DNA from: an uncultured Gammaproteobacteria bacterium
Lineage (GTDB): Bacteria > Pseudomonadota > Gammaproteobacteria > Pseudomonadales > Azotimanducaceae_A
Direction: 5' to 3'
Length of the DNA stretch: 5,186 bases
Assembly: GCA_913041025.1 (NCBI GenBank)
Contig: CAJWGQ010000190.1
Span: forward strand, 1 to 5,186
Shown in pieces: positions 1 through 5,186 of the stretch. Made by a program: the position numbers and the translations under genes. Position 1 is the stretch's first letter, and each line of letters begins with the position of its first letter. The notes below the pieces were generated by a model. The model was not told the origin of the DNA and did not search any database. It worked only from the letters and a program-made list of their open reading frames with translations.

Positions 1-1
1 A

Positions 2-175
2 GCTTGGAGTGAAGACGTATTAAGAAAATTATTAGAAAATATGATGAAAGACATTCATGATTCGTGTGTGCAGTACGGGGAGTCTAAGTCTGGACCAGTA
101 AATTATTTAGCAGGAGCTAATGTTGCGGGATTTGTTAAAGTAGCTGACGCAATGCTAAGCTATGGACACGTTTAG
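2..175 (+). CDS. gdhA: NADP-type glutamate dehydrogenase, C-terminal fragment
   Basis: Only the last 57 codons are present; the gene enters from the left edge in the frame starting at base 2 and stops with TAG at 173-175. The translation contains DIHDSCVQYG followed by NYLAGANVAGFVKVADAM, which closely matches the end of hexameric bacterial GdhA (E. coli has DIHHACVEHG, then NYVQGANIAGFVKVADAML). The enzyme makes glutamate from 2-oxoglutarate and ammonium in the cytoplasm, using NADPH, in ammonium assimilation. The nucleotide-binding and catalytic regions lie outside the window, so cofactor preference is inferred from the similarity of the tail alone. The first ~60 bases are noticeably AT-rich. 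A strong hairpin terminator lies about 40 bases after the stop, so this is the end of a transcript. The next gene is on the opposite strand and converges on it. Confidence 0.9.
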   Translation, partial: AWSEDVLRKLLENMMKDIHDSCVQYGESKSGPVNYLAGANVAGFVKVADAMLSYGHV

Positions 176-213
176 TTGGAAAGGCTTCAATAAATATTAC
201 TTTTCTTATTAAG

Positions 214-251
214 AGGGCTTAGTGCAAGAGTTGTGCTGAGCCCTAAGTTTT
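214..251 (+). terminator. Rho-independent terminator of gdhA
   Basis: An almost perfect hairpin: bases 214-227 pair with 231-244 (14 pairs including three G-T wobbles, no bulges) around a three-base loop GAG at 228-230. The lower arm is rich in G-C pairs, and a T run at 248-251 follows. It sits 39 bases after the gdhA stop and is oriented to end that transcript. The gene on the other strand ends at 346, so the same hairpin could also act on the reverse transcript, but its flank there lacks a good T run. The remainder of the gap between the two stops (176-345) shows no gene or other clear site. Confidence 0.85.
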
Positions 252-345
252 GAATGGCTGCTTATTTTGTACGGCTGGATAGATATAGAATTAGGCACCT
301 TCTTTTGTTTCGGGACAAGCCCTTAATCAAATTCTAAAGCTGCTA

Positions 346-1517
346 TCAGGAACTTTGGATAGCGTCCCATATATTCTTAGGGGTCAAAGGCATATCCACG
401 TGGGTGATCCCAAGTGGAGATAGCGCATCTACAACGGCATTAACAACTGCAGGCATTGCGCAGGCTGTTCCAACCTCCCCAGCACCTTTTGTTCCCATCG
501 GGTTTACTTCTGTAATAGTGGGATTATCTGAAAGCTCAAACGAACAAAAGTCGCTAGCTCTGGGCATCGAATAATCCAGAAAGGAACCCGTCTCCATTTG
601 ACCAGTATCTTTATCGTAAAGAACACCTTCCATGAGAACCTGCCCTGCCCCTTGTCCAATTCCTCCAAAGATTTGTCCATTAAGAAGCAGCGGGTTAATA
701 ACCTTGCCAACATCGCTTACACCAACATATTTTAGGATTTCGATTTTACCAGTCTCAATATCGACTTCAACTTCACAGGCATGACATCCGTTGGGAAAGT
801 TTGGTGCGGCCGATTCGAATTTTTCTTTTACCGAGAGACCAAAATTATCACTTTCAGTTTTTTTATTGGTTGGGTATGCAGCGGAAACGATATCATTCCA
901 ACTGGTAGTACGATCGGTCCCCGCTATTTCAAAAACTCCTGCTTTAAATTCAATGTCTCTTGAGTTTGCTTCCAAGATATCTCCAGCAATTTCCTTGGCT
1001 TTCTCAATAAGTTTTTCTGAAGCCCTTAATGCCGCGCTTGAGCCCAATGATGACACGCGAGATCCGCCAGTTCCGTTACCCTGAGCAATTTGGTCAGTAT
1101 CTCCCTCGTTCACGGTTATTTTGTCTTCATCAATATTGAGTAATTCACTTACGACCTGACGGTACATAGTTGGATGACCTTGACCATGTTCGGTAGTGCC
1201 AGCAAAAACATTGACATTACCATCTTGTTCAAATGAGATATCAACAAACTCAGATCCTGCCCCAGCAGCATTTTCTACATTATTTGCCACGTTCCTTAAT
1301 CCCCATGGGCTGTGAATATTAGTCTTTTCAGGATCTTCGTATATTCTAGTTCCATCACCAAATTTAGCTTCTTCTTCGAACCAGCCTACTTTAATAGCAA
1401 ATTTATTTCCATCCGCTTCTCTATTATCTCCTCCTACTTCAAATGTTTGGCGTCCAGGTAAAGATTCTGAAAAGTCAAATTCACACTGTCTACATGTAAA
1501 TTTAATGAATCCATATT
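346..1517 (-). CDS. Xanthine dehydrogenase-family molybdopterin-binding subunit, 5'-truncated
   Basis: This is the C-terminal ~389 residues of a large Mo-cofactor subunit (xanthine dehydrogenase, aldehyde oxidase, CoxL-like). These hydroxylases transfer electrons from an aldehyde, purine, CO or similar substrate through partner FeS and FAD subunits. Family hallmarks in order: VENAAGAGSEF (near 1265), the cofactor-contacting HGQGHPTMYRQ (near 1180), GTGGSR (near 1065), FGGIGQGAGQ (near 660), and NPMGTKGAGEVG near 480. The GAGE glutamate, codon 475-477, matches the catalytic base. The TGA stop is at 346-348. Family members usually have 700-800 residues, so about half is missing, including the loop that would separate CO dehydrogenases from other types; the substrate is unknown. 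The frame stays open past 1517 to 1665, but that part is antisense to leuC. An ATG at 1522-1524 lies at the seam without a clear ribosome site. FeS and FAD subunit genes are absent. Confidence 0.85.
1312..1517 (-). other. Unassigned leading segment of the molybdoenzyme reading frame
   Basis: About 68 codons in frame with the molybdopterin subunit, but not recognisable as that family. The segment contains a CxxC pair (FTCRQCEF, near 1488), then LPGRQTF, GGDNREADG and KVGWFEEEAKFGDG. GW followed by charged residues does occur in this family shortly before the conserved glycine-rich strand, so it may be a divergent part of the same protein. The local base composition is AT-rich (roughly 35% GC by eye), with several AGA and GGA codons, whereas the downstream part varies and reaches over 50% GC in places. 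It may be a lineage-specific stretch, a piece of a different gene fused in frame, or a second seam. I could not identify it. Confidence 0.4.
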
Positions 1518-1522
1518 GATCC
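1516..1522. other. Seam between two unrelated truncated genes
   Basis: To the right, the leuC frame is recognisable back to about base 1520 ([14 protein letters not shown]) and is cut by TGA at 1517-1519. None of the three + frames further left continues LeuC, so a simple frameshift does not explain the break. To the left, the - strand frame belongs to the molybdoenzyme. A GATC lies at 1518-1521, within or next to the break. No inverted repeats, target duplication, transposase, integrase or tRNA is visible nearby. The exact base of the join cannot be fixed from one sequence. Confidence 0.65.
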
Positions 1523-1918
1523 ATTACATTAGATAGGATATTTATTGGCTCGTGTACGAATGCTCGTATTGAGGATTTGAGGGCTGCAGCCAGCGTGCTA
1601 AAAGGAAGGAAGATATCTAAGCGAATCAAGGAAGCTATTGCGGTGCCAGGTTCAGGTTTGGTCAAAAAGCAGGCTGAAGAGGAAGGTTTGGCAGATATTT
1701 TTTTAGAGTCAGGTTTTCAATGGCGAGACGCAGGTTGTTCGATGTGTCTAGGAATGAATCCCGACCAATTGGGTGAGCAGGAGCATTGCGCTTCAACATC
1801 GAATAGAAACTTTGAGGGTCGACAGGGTTATCGAGGTCGAACACACCTTGTTAGTCCGGCGATGGCAGCGGCTGCTGCTGTAGAGGGGTCCTTTATAGAT
1901 GTCAGGACGCTACTGTAA
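1520..1918 (+). CDS. leuC: 3-isopropylmalate dehydratase large subunit, C-terminal fragment
   Basis: The last ~132 codons of LeuC, which with LeuD isomerises 2-isopropylmalate to 3-isopropylmalate in leucine synthesis. The three cysteines that bind the [4Fe-4S] cluster are all present: one in [13 protein letters not shown] (codon 1553-1555) and two in [11 protein letters not shown] (1736-1738 and 1745-1747). [30 protein letters not shown] and [17 protein letters not shown] complete the family signature. E. coli LeuC has 466 residues with the first cluster cysteine at about 347, so around 335 N-terminal residues are missing. The TTG at 1577 falls inside a conserved block and is not a credible start. 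Upstream sequence belongs to an unrelated gene on the other strand. As shown, the gene could not make an active subunit. Its TAA stop (1916-1918) shares one base with the leuD ATG, the normal tight layout of this operon. Confidence 0.93.
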   Translation, partial: SITLDRIFIGSCTNARIEDLRAAASVLKGRKISKRIKEAIAVPGSGLVKKQAEEEGLADIFLESGFQWRDAGCSMCLGMNPDQLGEQEHCASTSNRNFEGRQGYRGRTHLVSPAMAAAAAVEGSFIDVRTLL

Positions 1919-2562
1919 TGCAGTCTTTCGACGCTCACGTAGGTTTGGTCGCACCGCTTGATCGAGTAAATGTGGATACTGATCAAATTATTCCCAAACA
2001 GTTTCTAAAATCGATCAAACGGACAGGTTTTGGTGATTATTTATTTGATGCCTGGCGATTTGATGATCCAGGCGAGCTAGGGATGACCCCTAATGAGCGA
2101 GTTATAAATCATGACTTTGTGCTGAACCAACCGCGTTATCAGGGTGCGAGTATTTTGTTAGCCAGGAACAATTTTGGGTGTGGTTCTTCCAGAGAGCATG
2201 CGGTCTGGTCGATTATGGAGTTTGGCTTTAAAGTCGTCATAGCTGAAAGCTTCGCGGATATATTTTATGGGAATTGTTTTAAAAATGGATTACTCCCAGT
2301 TCAATTACCACCAGAAGTCATAGACAGACTCTTCGAGTTATCTTCAGATGGCCTAGAACTTTCCGTTGATTTACATAATCAAACGGTGACTGACGAAGCT
2401 GGTGAGATTCTTTCTTTTGATATTGATCAGGGAATGAAAACAAAATTATTGGAAGGGCAAGACGAAATAAGTCTTTCTTTGATGGAAAACGAAAAAATCT
2501 TGCTCTTCGAGCAAGAGCATAAAAAACGACAACCCTGGTTGTTTGATAGGAAGTCTCGCTAA
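1918..2562 (+). CDS. leuD: 3-isopropylmalate dehydratase small subunit
   Basis: Complete, 214 residues, the usual length for proteobacterial LeuD (about 200-215). It is the small, swivelling subunit of isopropylmalate isomerase and completes the active site formed with LeuC. Landmarks: [14 protein letters not shown] (residues 18-31), [13 protein letters not shown] (85-97) and [17 protein letters not shown] (112-128), all typical of the small subunit; the C-terminal tail RQPWLFD (204-210) is also characteristic. The ATG overlaps the leuC stop by one base (TAATG), and an AGGA lies about 10 bases upstream at 1904-1907, so translation is probably coupled to leuC. The stop likewise shares a base with the leuB ATG. 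No disabling change is visible, but its partner LeuC is truncated in this window. Confidence 0.96.
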   Translation: MQSFDAHVGLVAPLDRVNVDTDQIIPKQFLKSIKRTGFGDYLFDAWRFDDPGELGMTPNERVINHDFVLNQPRYQGASILLARNNFGCGSSREHAVWSIMEFGFKVVIAESFADIFYGNCFKNGLLPVQLPPEVIDRLFELSSDGLELSVDLHNQTVTDEAGEILSFDIDQGMKTKLLEGQDEISLSLMENEKILLFEQEHKKRQPWLFDRKSR

Positions 2563-3638
2563 TGCAAAAGAAGAAAGTGTTGTTACTTCCCGGTGATGGT
2601 ATCGGTCAAGAGGTCACGGCATCAGCCGGTCGTATACTAGAGAAAGTTGTACAGCTGGAAGATGTTGAAATAGAACTTTTAGATGGATTGATTGGAGGGG
2701 CTGCAATTGATTCTACTGGTGACCCTTTACCCAAAGAAACGCTTGAGCTAGCCAAGGCGTGTGACGCTGTGTTGCTAGGAGGTGTTGGAGGGCCTAAGTG
2801 GGATGATCTGCCTACCGAAAAAAAACCAGAAAAGGGGCTCCTTAGAATCAGACAAGAATTGGATTTGTTCGCAAATTTAAGGCCGGCTTTATTATTTCCG
2901 CCCTTGTCTTCTGCTTCTTCTCTTAAGCCCGAGCTTGTCGAGAACTTAGATATTCTGATTCTTCGCGAACTAACTGGAGGGATCTATTTTGGTGAACCTC
3001 GTGGTGTTGAACTAAGAGAAAACGAAAGAGTAGGGTTCAATACATTGGTGTACTCTGAGGGAGAGATAGAGCGTATTGCTAGAGTTGGTTTCGAGTTGGC
3101 AGAGAAAAGGTCAGGAAAGCTTTGTTCAGTTGACAAGGCGAACGTTCTTGAGGTCTCTCAGTTATGGAGAGAGGTGGTTTCTGATTTAGCGGCCGATTAC
3201 CCGGGAGTGGAGTTGTCTCATATGTATGTTGACAACGCGGCAATGCAATTAGTGCGGCAGCCAAAACAGTTTGATGTCATTGTTACCGGGAACATGTTTG
3301 GGGATATTTTGTCTGATGTTGCCGCTATGTTAACGGGTTCTTTGGGCATGTTACCTTCGGCTTCGCTAGCATCCAACGGCTCCGGCTTATATGAGCCGGT
3401 GCATGGAACCGCGCCTGATATTGCAGGCCAAGATCTAGCGAATCCACTGGCTACAATATTATCGGTGGCCATGATGTGTAAATATTCTCTTGAGTTACCA
3501 GAGGCTTCGAATTCTATCGAAAGAGCGGTGTCTAGTGTCTTAGACGCAGGTTACCGAACATCTGATATATTCAGTGATGCAGCTCAGACTAAAGTAGGTT
3601 GTGTAGAAATGAGTGAGCTTGTTCTGGAGAGGTTATAA
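2562..3638 (+). CDS. leuB: 3-isopropylmalate dehydrogenase
   Basis: Complete, 358 residues, normal for bacterial LeuB. It oxidises and decarboxylates 3-isopropylmalate with NAD+, giving 2-oxoisocaproate, the third enzyme stage of leucine synthesis; the family works as a cytoplasmic homodimer. Motifs: PGDGIGQEV (10-18), GGVGGPKWD (73-81), substrate-binding arginines inferred at R97, R107 (FANLRP) and R135 (RELTGG), with Y142 in IYFG, K192 in [10 protein letters not shown]224 in MYVDNAAMQ, metal-binding aspartates D248 and D252 in NMFGDILSD, and the NAD-contacting HGTAPDIAG at 281-289. The hydrophobic GGIYFG context and general layout fit LeuB rather than isocitrate or tartrate dehydrogenase, and the leuCD neighbours confirm it. 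AGGAAG at 2548-2553 gives a well-spaced ribosome site for the ATG, which shares one base with the leuD stop. Confidence 0.97.
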   Translation: MQKKKVLLLPGDGIGQEVTASAGRILEKVVQLEDVEIELLDGLIGGAAIDSTGDPLPKETLELAKACDAVLLGGVGGPKWDDLPTEKKPEKGLLRIRQELDLFANLRPALLFPPLSSASSLKPELVENLDILILRELTGGIYFGEPRGVELRENERVGFNTLVYSEGEIERIARVGFELAEKRSGKLCSVDKANVLEVSQLWREVVSDLAADYPGVELSHMYVDNAAMQLVRQPKQFDVIVTGNMFGDILSDVAAMLTGSLGMLPSASLASNGSGLYEPVHGTAPDIAGQDLANPLATILSVAMMCKYSLELPEASNSIERAVSSVLDAGYRTSDIFSDAAQTKVGCVEMSELVLERL

Positions 3639-4661
3639 ATGGATAAAGAGGGGTTTTCGGTCGCGATTTTAGGGGCCACCGGAGCAGTGGGAGAAGCTTT
3701 AGTAGAAATCTTGGAAGAACGAGAATTTCCGGTATCCGAGTTGCACCTCCTTGCTTCGGAGCGATCAGCTGGAAAACGGATTCAATTTAAGGGTAAACAC
3801 CTGAAAGTTGAAAATGTTGATGAGTTTGACTTTGTCAGGGCTGATATAGGACTTTTTTCTGCGGGTGGCAGCGTTTCAGCGCGGTATGCTCCAAGGGCTG
3901 CAGAAGCAGGCTGTGTAGTTATCGATAATACCTCGCAGTTTCGTTATGAAGAGGATATCCCATTAATCGTTCCAGAGGTTAATGCACACCGACTCGGTGA
4001 CTATAAGAATCGAAATATCATAGCGAACCCGAATTGCTCAACGATACAACTGATGTTGGCTCTTAAACCTATCCATGATGAGTCCGAGATCGAACGTGTT
4101 AACGTTGCGACTTACCAAGCGGTGTCTGGGGCAGGAGCGGGAGGAGTCAGAGAGTTAGCCGCTCAAACTGCCAATTTGCTTAATACAAAACCAATTGAGT
4201 CGAACGTTATGCCCGTGCAAATTGCATTTAATGCGATACCCCATATCAATACATTCGAGGACAACGGTTATACGCTGGAAGAGATGAAAATGGTTTGGGA
4301 GACTAAGAAAATTCTCGAAAATGACGCTATTCAGGTAAACCCTACGTGCGTTCGGATTCCAGTGTTCTATGGACACTCGGAAGCGGTAAATATAGAAACA
4401 AAAGAACCGGTTACCAAAACTAGAGCTGAAGAGCTATTGGATGCTGCTCCTGGCGTAGAGTTATTTCGCGATAATGGTTATCCGACGGCTGTAACTGATG
4501 CTGCGGGTAAAGACCCTGTGTATGTTGGCCGAGTTAGAGAAGATATATCCTGTGACAAGGGCCTTAATATGTGGGTTGTTTCTGACAATGTCAGAAAAGG
4601 GGCTGCTTTAAATAGTATTCAAATTGCTGAGTTGCTTAAGGACTCGCTATCCAACGCATAA
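3639..4661 (+). CDS. asd: Aspartate-semialdehyde dehydrogenase
   Basis: Complete, 340 residues. It reduces aspartyl phosphate with NADPH to aspartate semialdehyde, the branch point to lysine/diaminopimelate (and so peptidoglycan), threonine and methionine. The N-terminal Rossmann motif is GATGAVGEAL (12-21). The catalytic cysteine is C133 in NPNCSTIQ. Other active-site residues are inferred at Q160 (ATYQAVSGAG), R239 and H246 (RIPVFYGHSEAVN). The FSAGGS motif (73-78) and the 340-residue length fit the Pseudomonas/Gram-positive-like branch rather than the longer E. coli type. USG-1-like paralogues that sit at this locus in some gammaproteobacteria lack the catalytic cysteine; its presence here argues for an active enzyme. 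The ATG follows directly after the leuB TAA, with GGAGAGG at 3626-3632 as ribosome site. A gap of only 20 bases separates it from the proposed fimV start. Confidence 0.95.
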   Translation: MDKEGFSVAILGATGAVGEALVEILEEREFPVSELHLLASERSAGKRIQFKGKHLKVENVDEFDFVRADIGLFSAGGSVSARYAPRAAEAGCVVIDNTSQFRYEEDIPLIVPEVNAHRLGDYKNRNIIANPNCSTIQLMLALKPIHDESEIERVNVATYQAVSGAGAGGVRELAAQTANLLNTKPIESNVMPVQIAFNAIPHINTFEDNGYTLEEMKMVWETKKILENDAIQVNPTCVRIPVFYGHSEAVNIETKEPVTKTRAEELLDAAPGVELFRDNGYPTAVTDAAGKDPVYVGRVREDISCDKGLNMWVVSDNVRKGAALNSIQIAELLKDSLSNA

Positions 4662-4680
4662 ACAAGCAGTTTCGTCTTCG

Positions 4681-4711
4681 ATTGCGAGGTGCGATCGCGA
4701 ATTTAATTTTT
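4681..4711 (+). terminator. Possible weak hairpin with T run at the asd/fimV border
   Basis: ATTGCGA at 4681-4687 can pair with TCGCGAAT at 4695-4702 (seven pairs with one bulged G at 4699) around a seven-base loop, followed by TTTAATTTTT ending at 4711. This has the outline of an intrinsic terminator just after asd, but it lies within the proposed signal-peptide codons of fimV. The stem is short and bulged, so it may be chance or only a partial attenuator that lowers fimV expression relative to asd. Confidence 0.25.
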
Positions 4712-5186
4712 CTCCTATTCGTAAGCACCGCAGGATTAGCAATAGAGTTAGGCGAATTTGAATTGCAGGGCAGTGGTCCAACCGGTTTTCAGGGACGCTT
4801 GGAATTGGTTGATATTGGTAACACTGAAATCGAAGACATTTCGGTCAAGATTGCTGATGACGCTTACTTTTCAAATTTGGGTATCGAGCGGTCAGCTTAT
4901 CTAGATGTTTTAGAGATAACAATTGGAAAGGTAGGCGCCCAAACATACATCAATGTCGCGAGTGATCAATCTATCAATAAAAACTATCTGGTTGTCCTGT
5001 TGGAAATCATTTGGCCAGGTAGCGCGATGTTGAAGGAGTTTGCGGTGCTCCTGCAGCAATCTGAGCCAGGCGCTACTGTGGAGCTTGAGTCAATTAATGG
5101 TAGCCAGGAATTTGTGCTTACCCGCAGGAACGAAACTTTGTGGCGAATAGCTACAAAAACGAGACCGTCTGAAAGAGTGTCTGTAA
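4682..5186 (+). CDS. fimV: FimV-like pilus assembly / polar hub protein, N-terminal fragment
   Basis: The gene runs off the right edge; 168 codons are visible. From a TTG at 4682 the protein starts with a typical signal peptide (one arginine, hydrophobic NLIFLLFVSTA, likely cleavage after GLA at residue 20). The conserved FimV N-terminal domain follows: GEFELQG, GRLELVD, SNLGIERS, then LEIIWPGSAMLKEFAVLL, which matches the LVEVIWPSGRLLREYTVLL-like block of FimV. RRNETLWRIATKTRPS (148-163) is the start of a LysM peptidoglycan-binding motif, as in FimV. In Pseudomonas, FimV is an inner-membrane cell-pole protein needed for type IV pili and twitching, and fimV follows asd. No ATG or GTG exists in this frame after the in-frame stop at 4637-4639, and no clear ribosome site is seen. 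ATA at 4658, overlapping the asd stop, is the other candidate. The LysM tryptophan and domain order make the family call firm; the start is not. Confidence 0.85.
   Translation, partial: MRGAIANLIFLLFVSTAGLAIELGEFELQGSGPTGFQGRLELVDIGNTEIEDISVKIADDAYFSNLGIERSAYLDVLEITIGKVGAQTYINVASDQSINKNYLVVLLEIIWPGSAMLKEFAVLLQQSEPGATVELESINGSQEFVLTRRNETLWRIATKTRPSERVSV

Noticed and set aside
342..363. Inverted repeat GCTATC/GATAGC at the end of the molybdoenzyme gene
   Set aside because: Six pairs around a ten-base loop with no T run on either side; spans the stop codon and is probably chance.
781..1084. Two overlapping + strand frames opposite the molybdoenzyme gene
   Set aside because: No recognisable protein; they lie antisense to well-conserved codons (HGQG to GCHACEVEVD region).
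1518..1665. Continuation of the molybdoenzyme - strand frame up to an ATG at 1663-1665
   Set aside because: These ~49 codons are exactly antisense to conserved leuC codons (from IGSCTN to VPGSGLVKK), so the open frame is a by-product of leuC and not part of the enzyme.
1577..1918. TTG at 1577 as the start of a small 113-residue protein
   Set aside because: It lies within the conserved LeuC block IEDLRAAA; the LeuC match continues about 19 codons further upstream, including the first cluster cysteine.
3079..3472. Two - strand frames opposite leuB
   Set aside because: They cover conserved leuB motifs (K192 to HGTAPD) in antisense and resemble no known family.
4155..4376. A 73-codon - strand frame opposite asd
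   Set aside because: Antisense to conserved Asd sequence including RIPVFYGH; no ribosome site or family resemblance.
4691..4698. Palindrome GCGATCGC, identical to the cyanobacterial HIP1 octamer
   Set aside because: Only this copy was noticed and the genes do not suggest a cyanobacterium; it lies in coding sequence and needs no special explanation.
1..5186. CRISPR array, tRNA, rRNA, insertion sequence or phage genes
   Set aside because: No regularly spaced repeats, cloverleaf, rRNA-like sequence, transposase, integrase or terminal inverted repeats were seen on either strand.

Overview
The window looks like bacterial DNA, probably from a gammaproteobacterium. The strongest evidence is the gene order leuC-leuD-leuB-asd-fimV, which is a known arrangement in Pseudomonas and relatives. 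The DNA is moderately AT-rich, and genes in the right-hand block overlap by single bases. Nothing in the sequence allows a species call. A marine or metagenomic source is plausible but not shown.

Left block (1 to about 1517). The window opens with the last 57 codons of an NADP-type glutamate dehydrogenase (gdhA, + strand). A strong hairpin terminator follows at 214-251. Converging on it from the other strand is the C-terminal part of a molybdopterin-binding subunit of the xanthine dehydrogenase / aldehyde oxidase / CO dehydrogenase family (346-1517, - strand). It keeps the catalytic GAGE glutamate but has lost roughly its N-terminal half. Its most upstream part, about 70 codons at 1312-1517, cannot be matched confidently to the family.

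Right block (about 1518 to 5186). A compact + strand operon begins abruptly inside leuC. Only the last ~132 codons remain, with the three iron-sulfur cysteines. Complete leuD (1918-2562), complete leuB (2562-3638) and complete asd (3639-4661) follow, then the N-terminal part of a FimV-like protein (4682 to the window end) with signal peptide, conserved FimV N-terminal domain and the start of a LysM motif. leuC/leuD and leuD/leuB share one base at stop and start, and asd begins on the base after the leuB stop. LeuC with LeuD is isopropylmalate isomerase and LeuB is isopropylmalate dehydrogenase (leucine synthesis). Asd makes aspartate semialdehyde, the branch point to lysine/diaminopimelate, threonine and methionine. 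FimV is a cell-pole and type IV pilus assembly protein.

The most notable observation is the seam near 1518. Two unrelated genes in head-to-head orientation are both cut off 5' at the same place, with no mobile element between them and a GATC tetranucleotide at the break. The simplest reading is a chimeric clone or assembly joining two unrelated pieces. A real rearrangement that destroyed leuC is the alternative. No new defence, mobile or RNA system was found.
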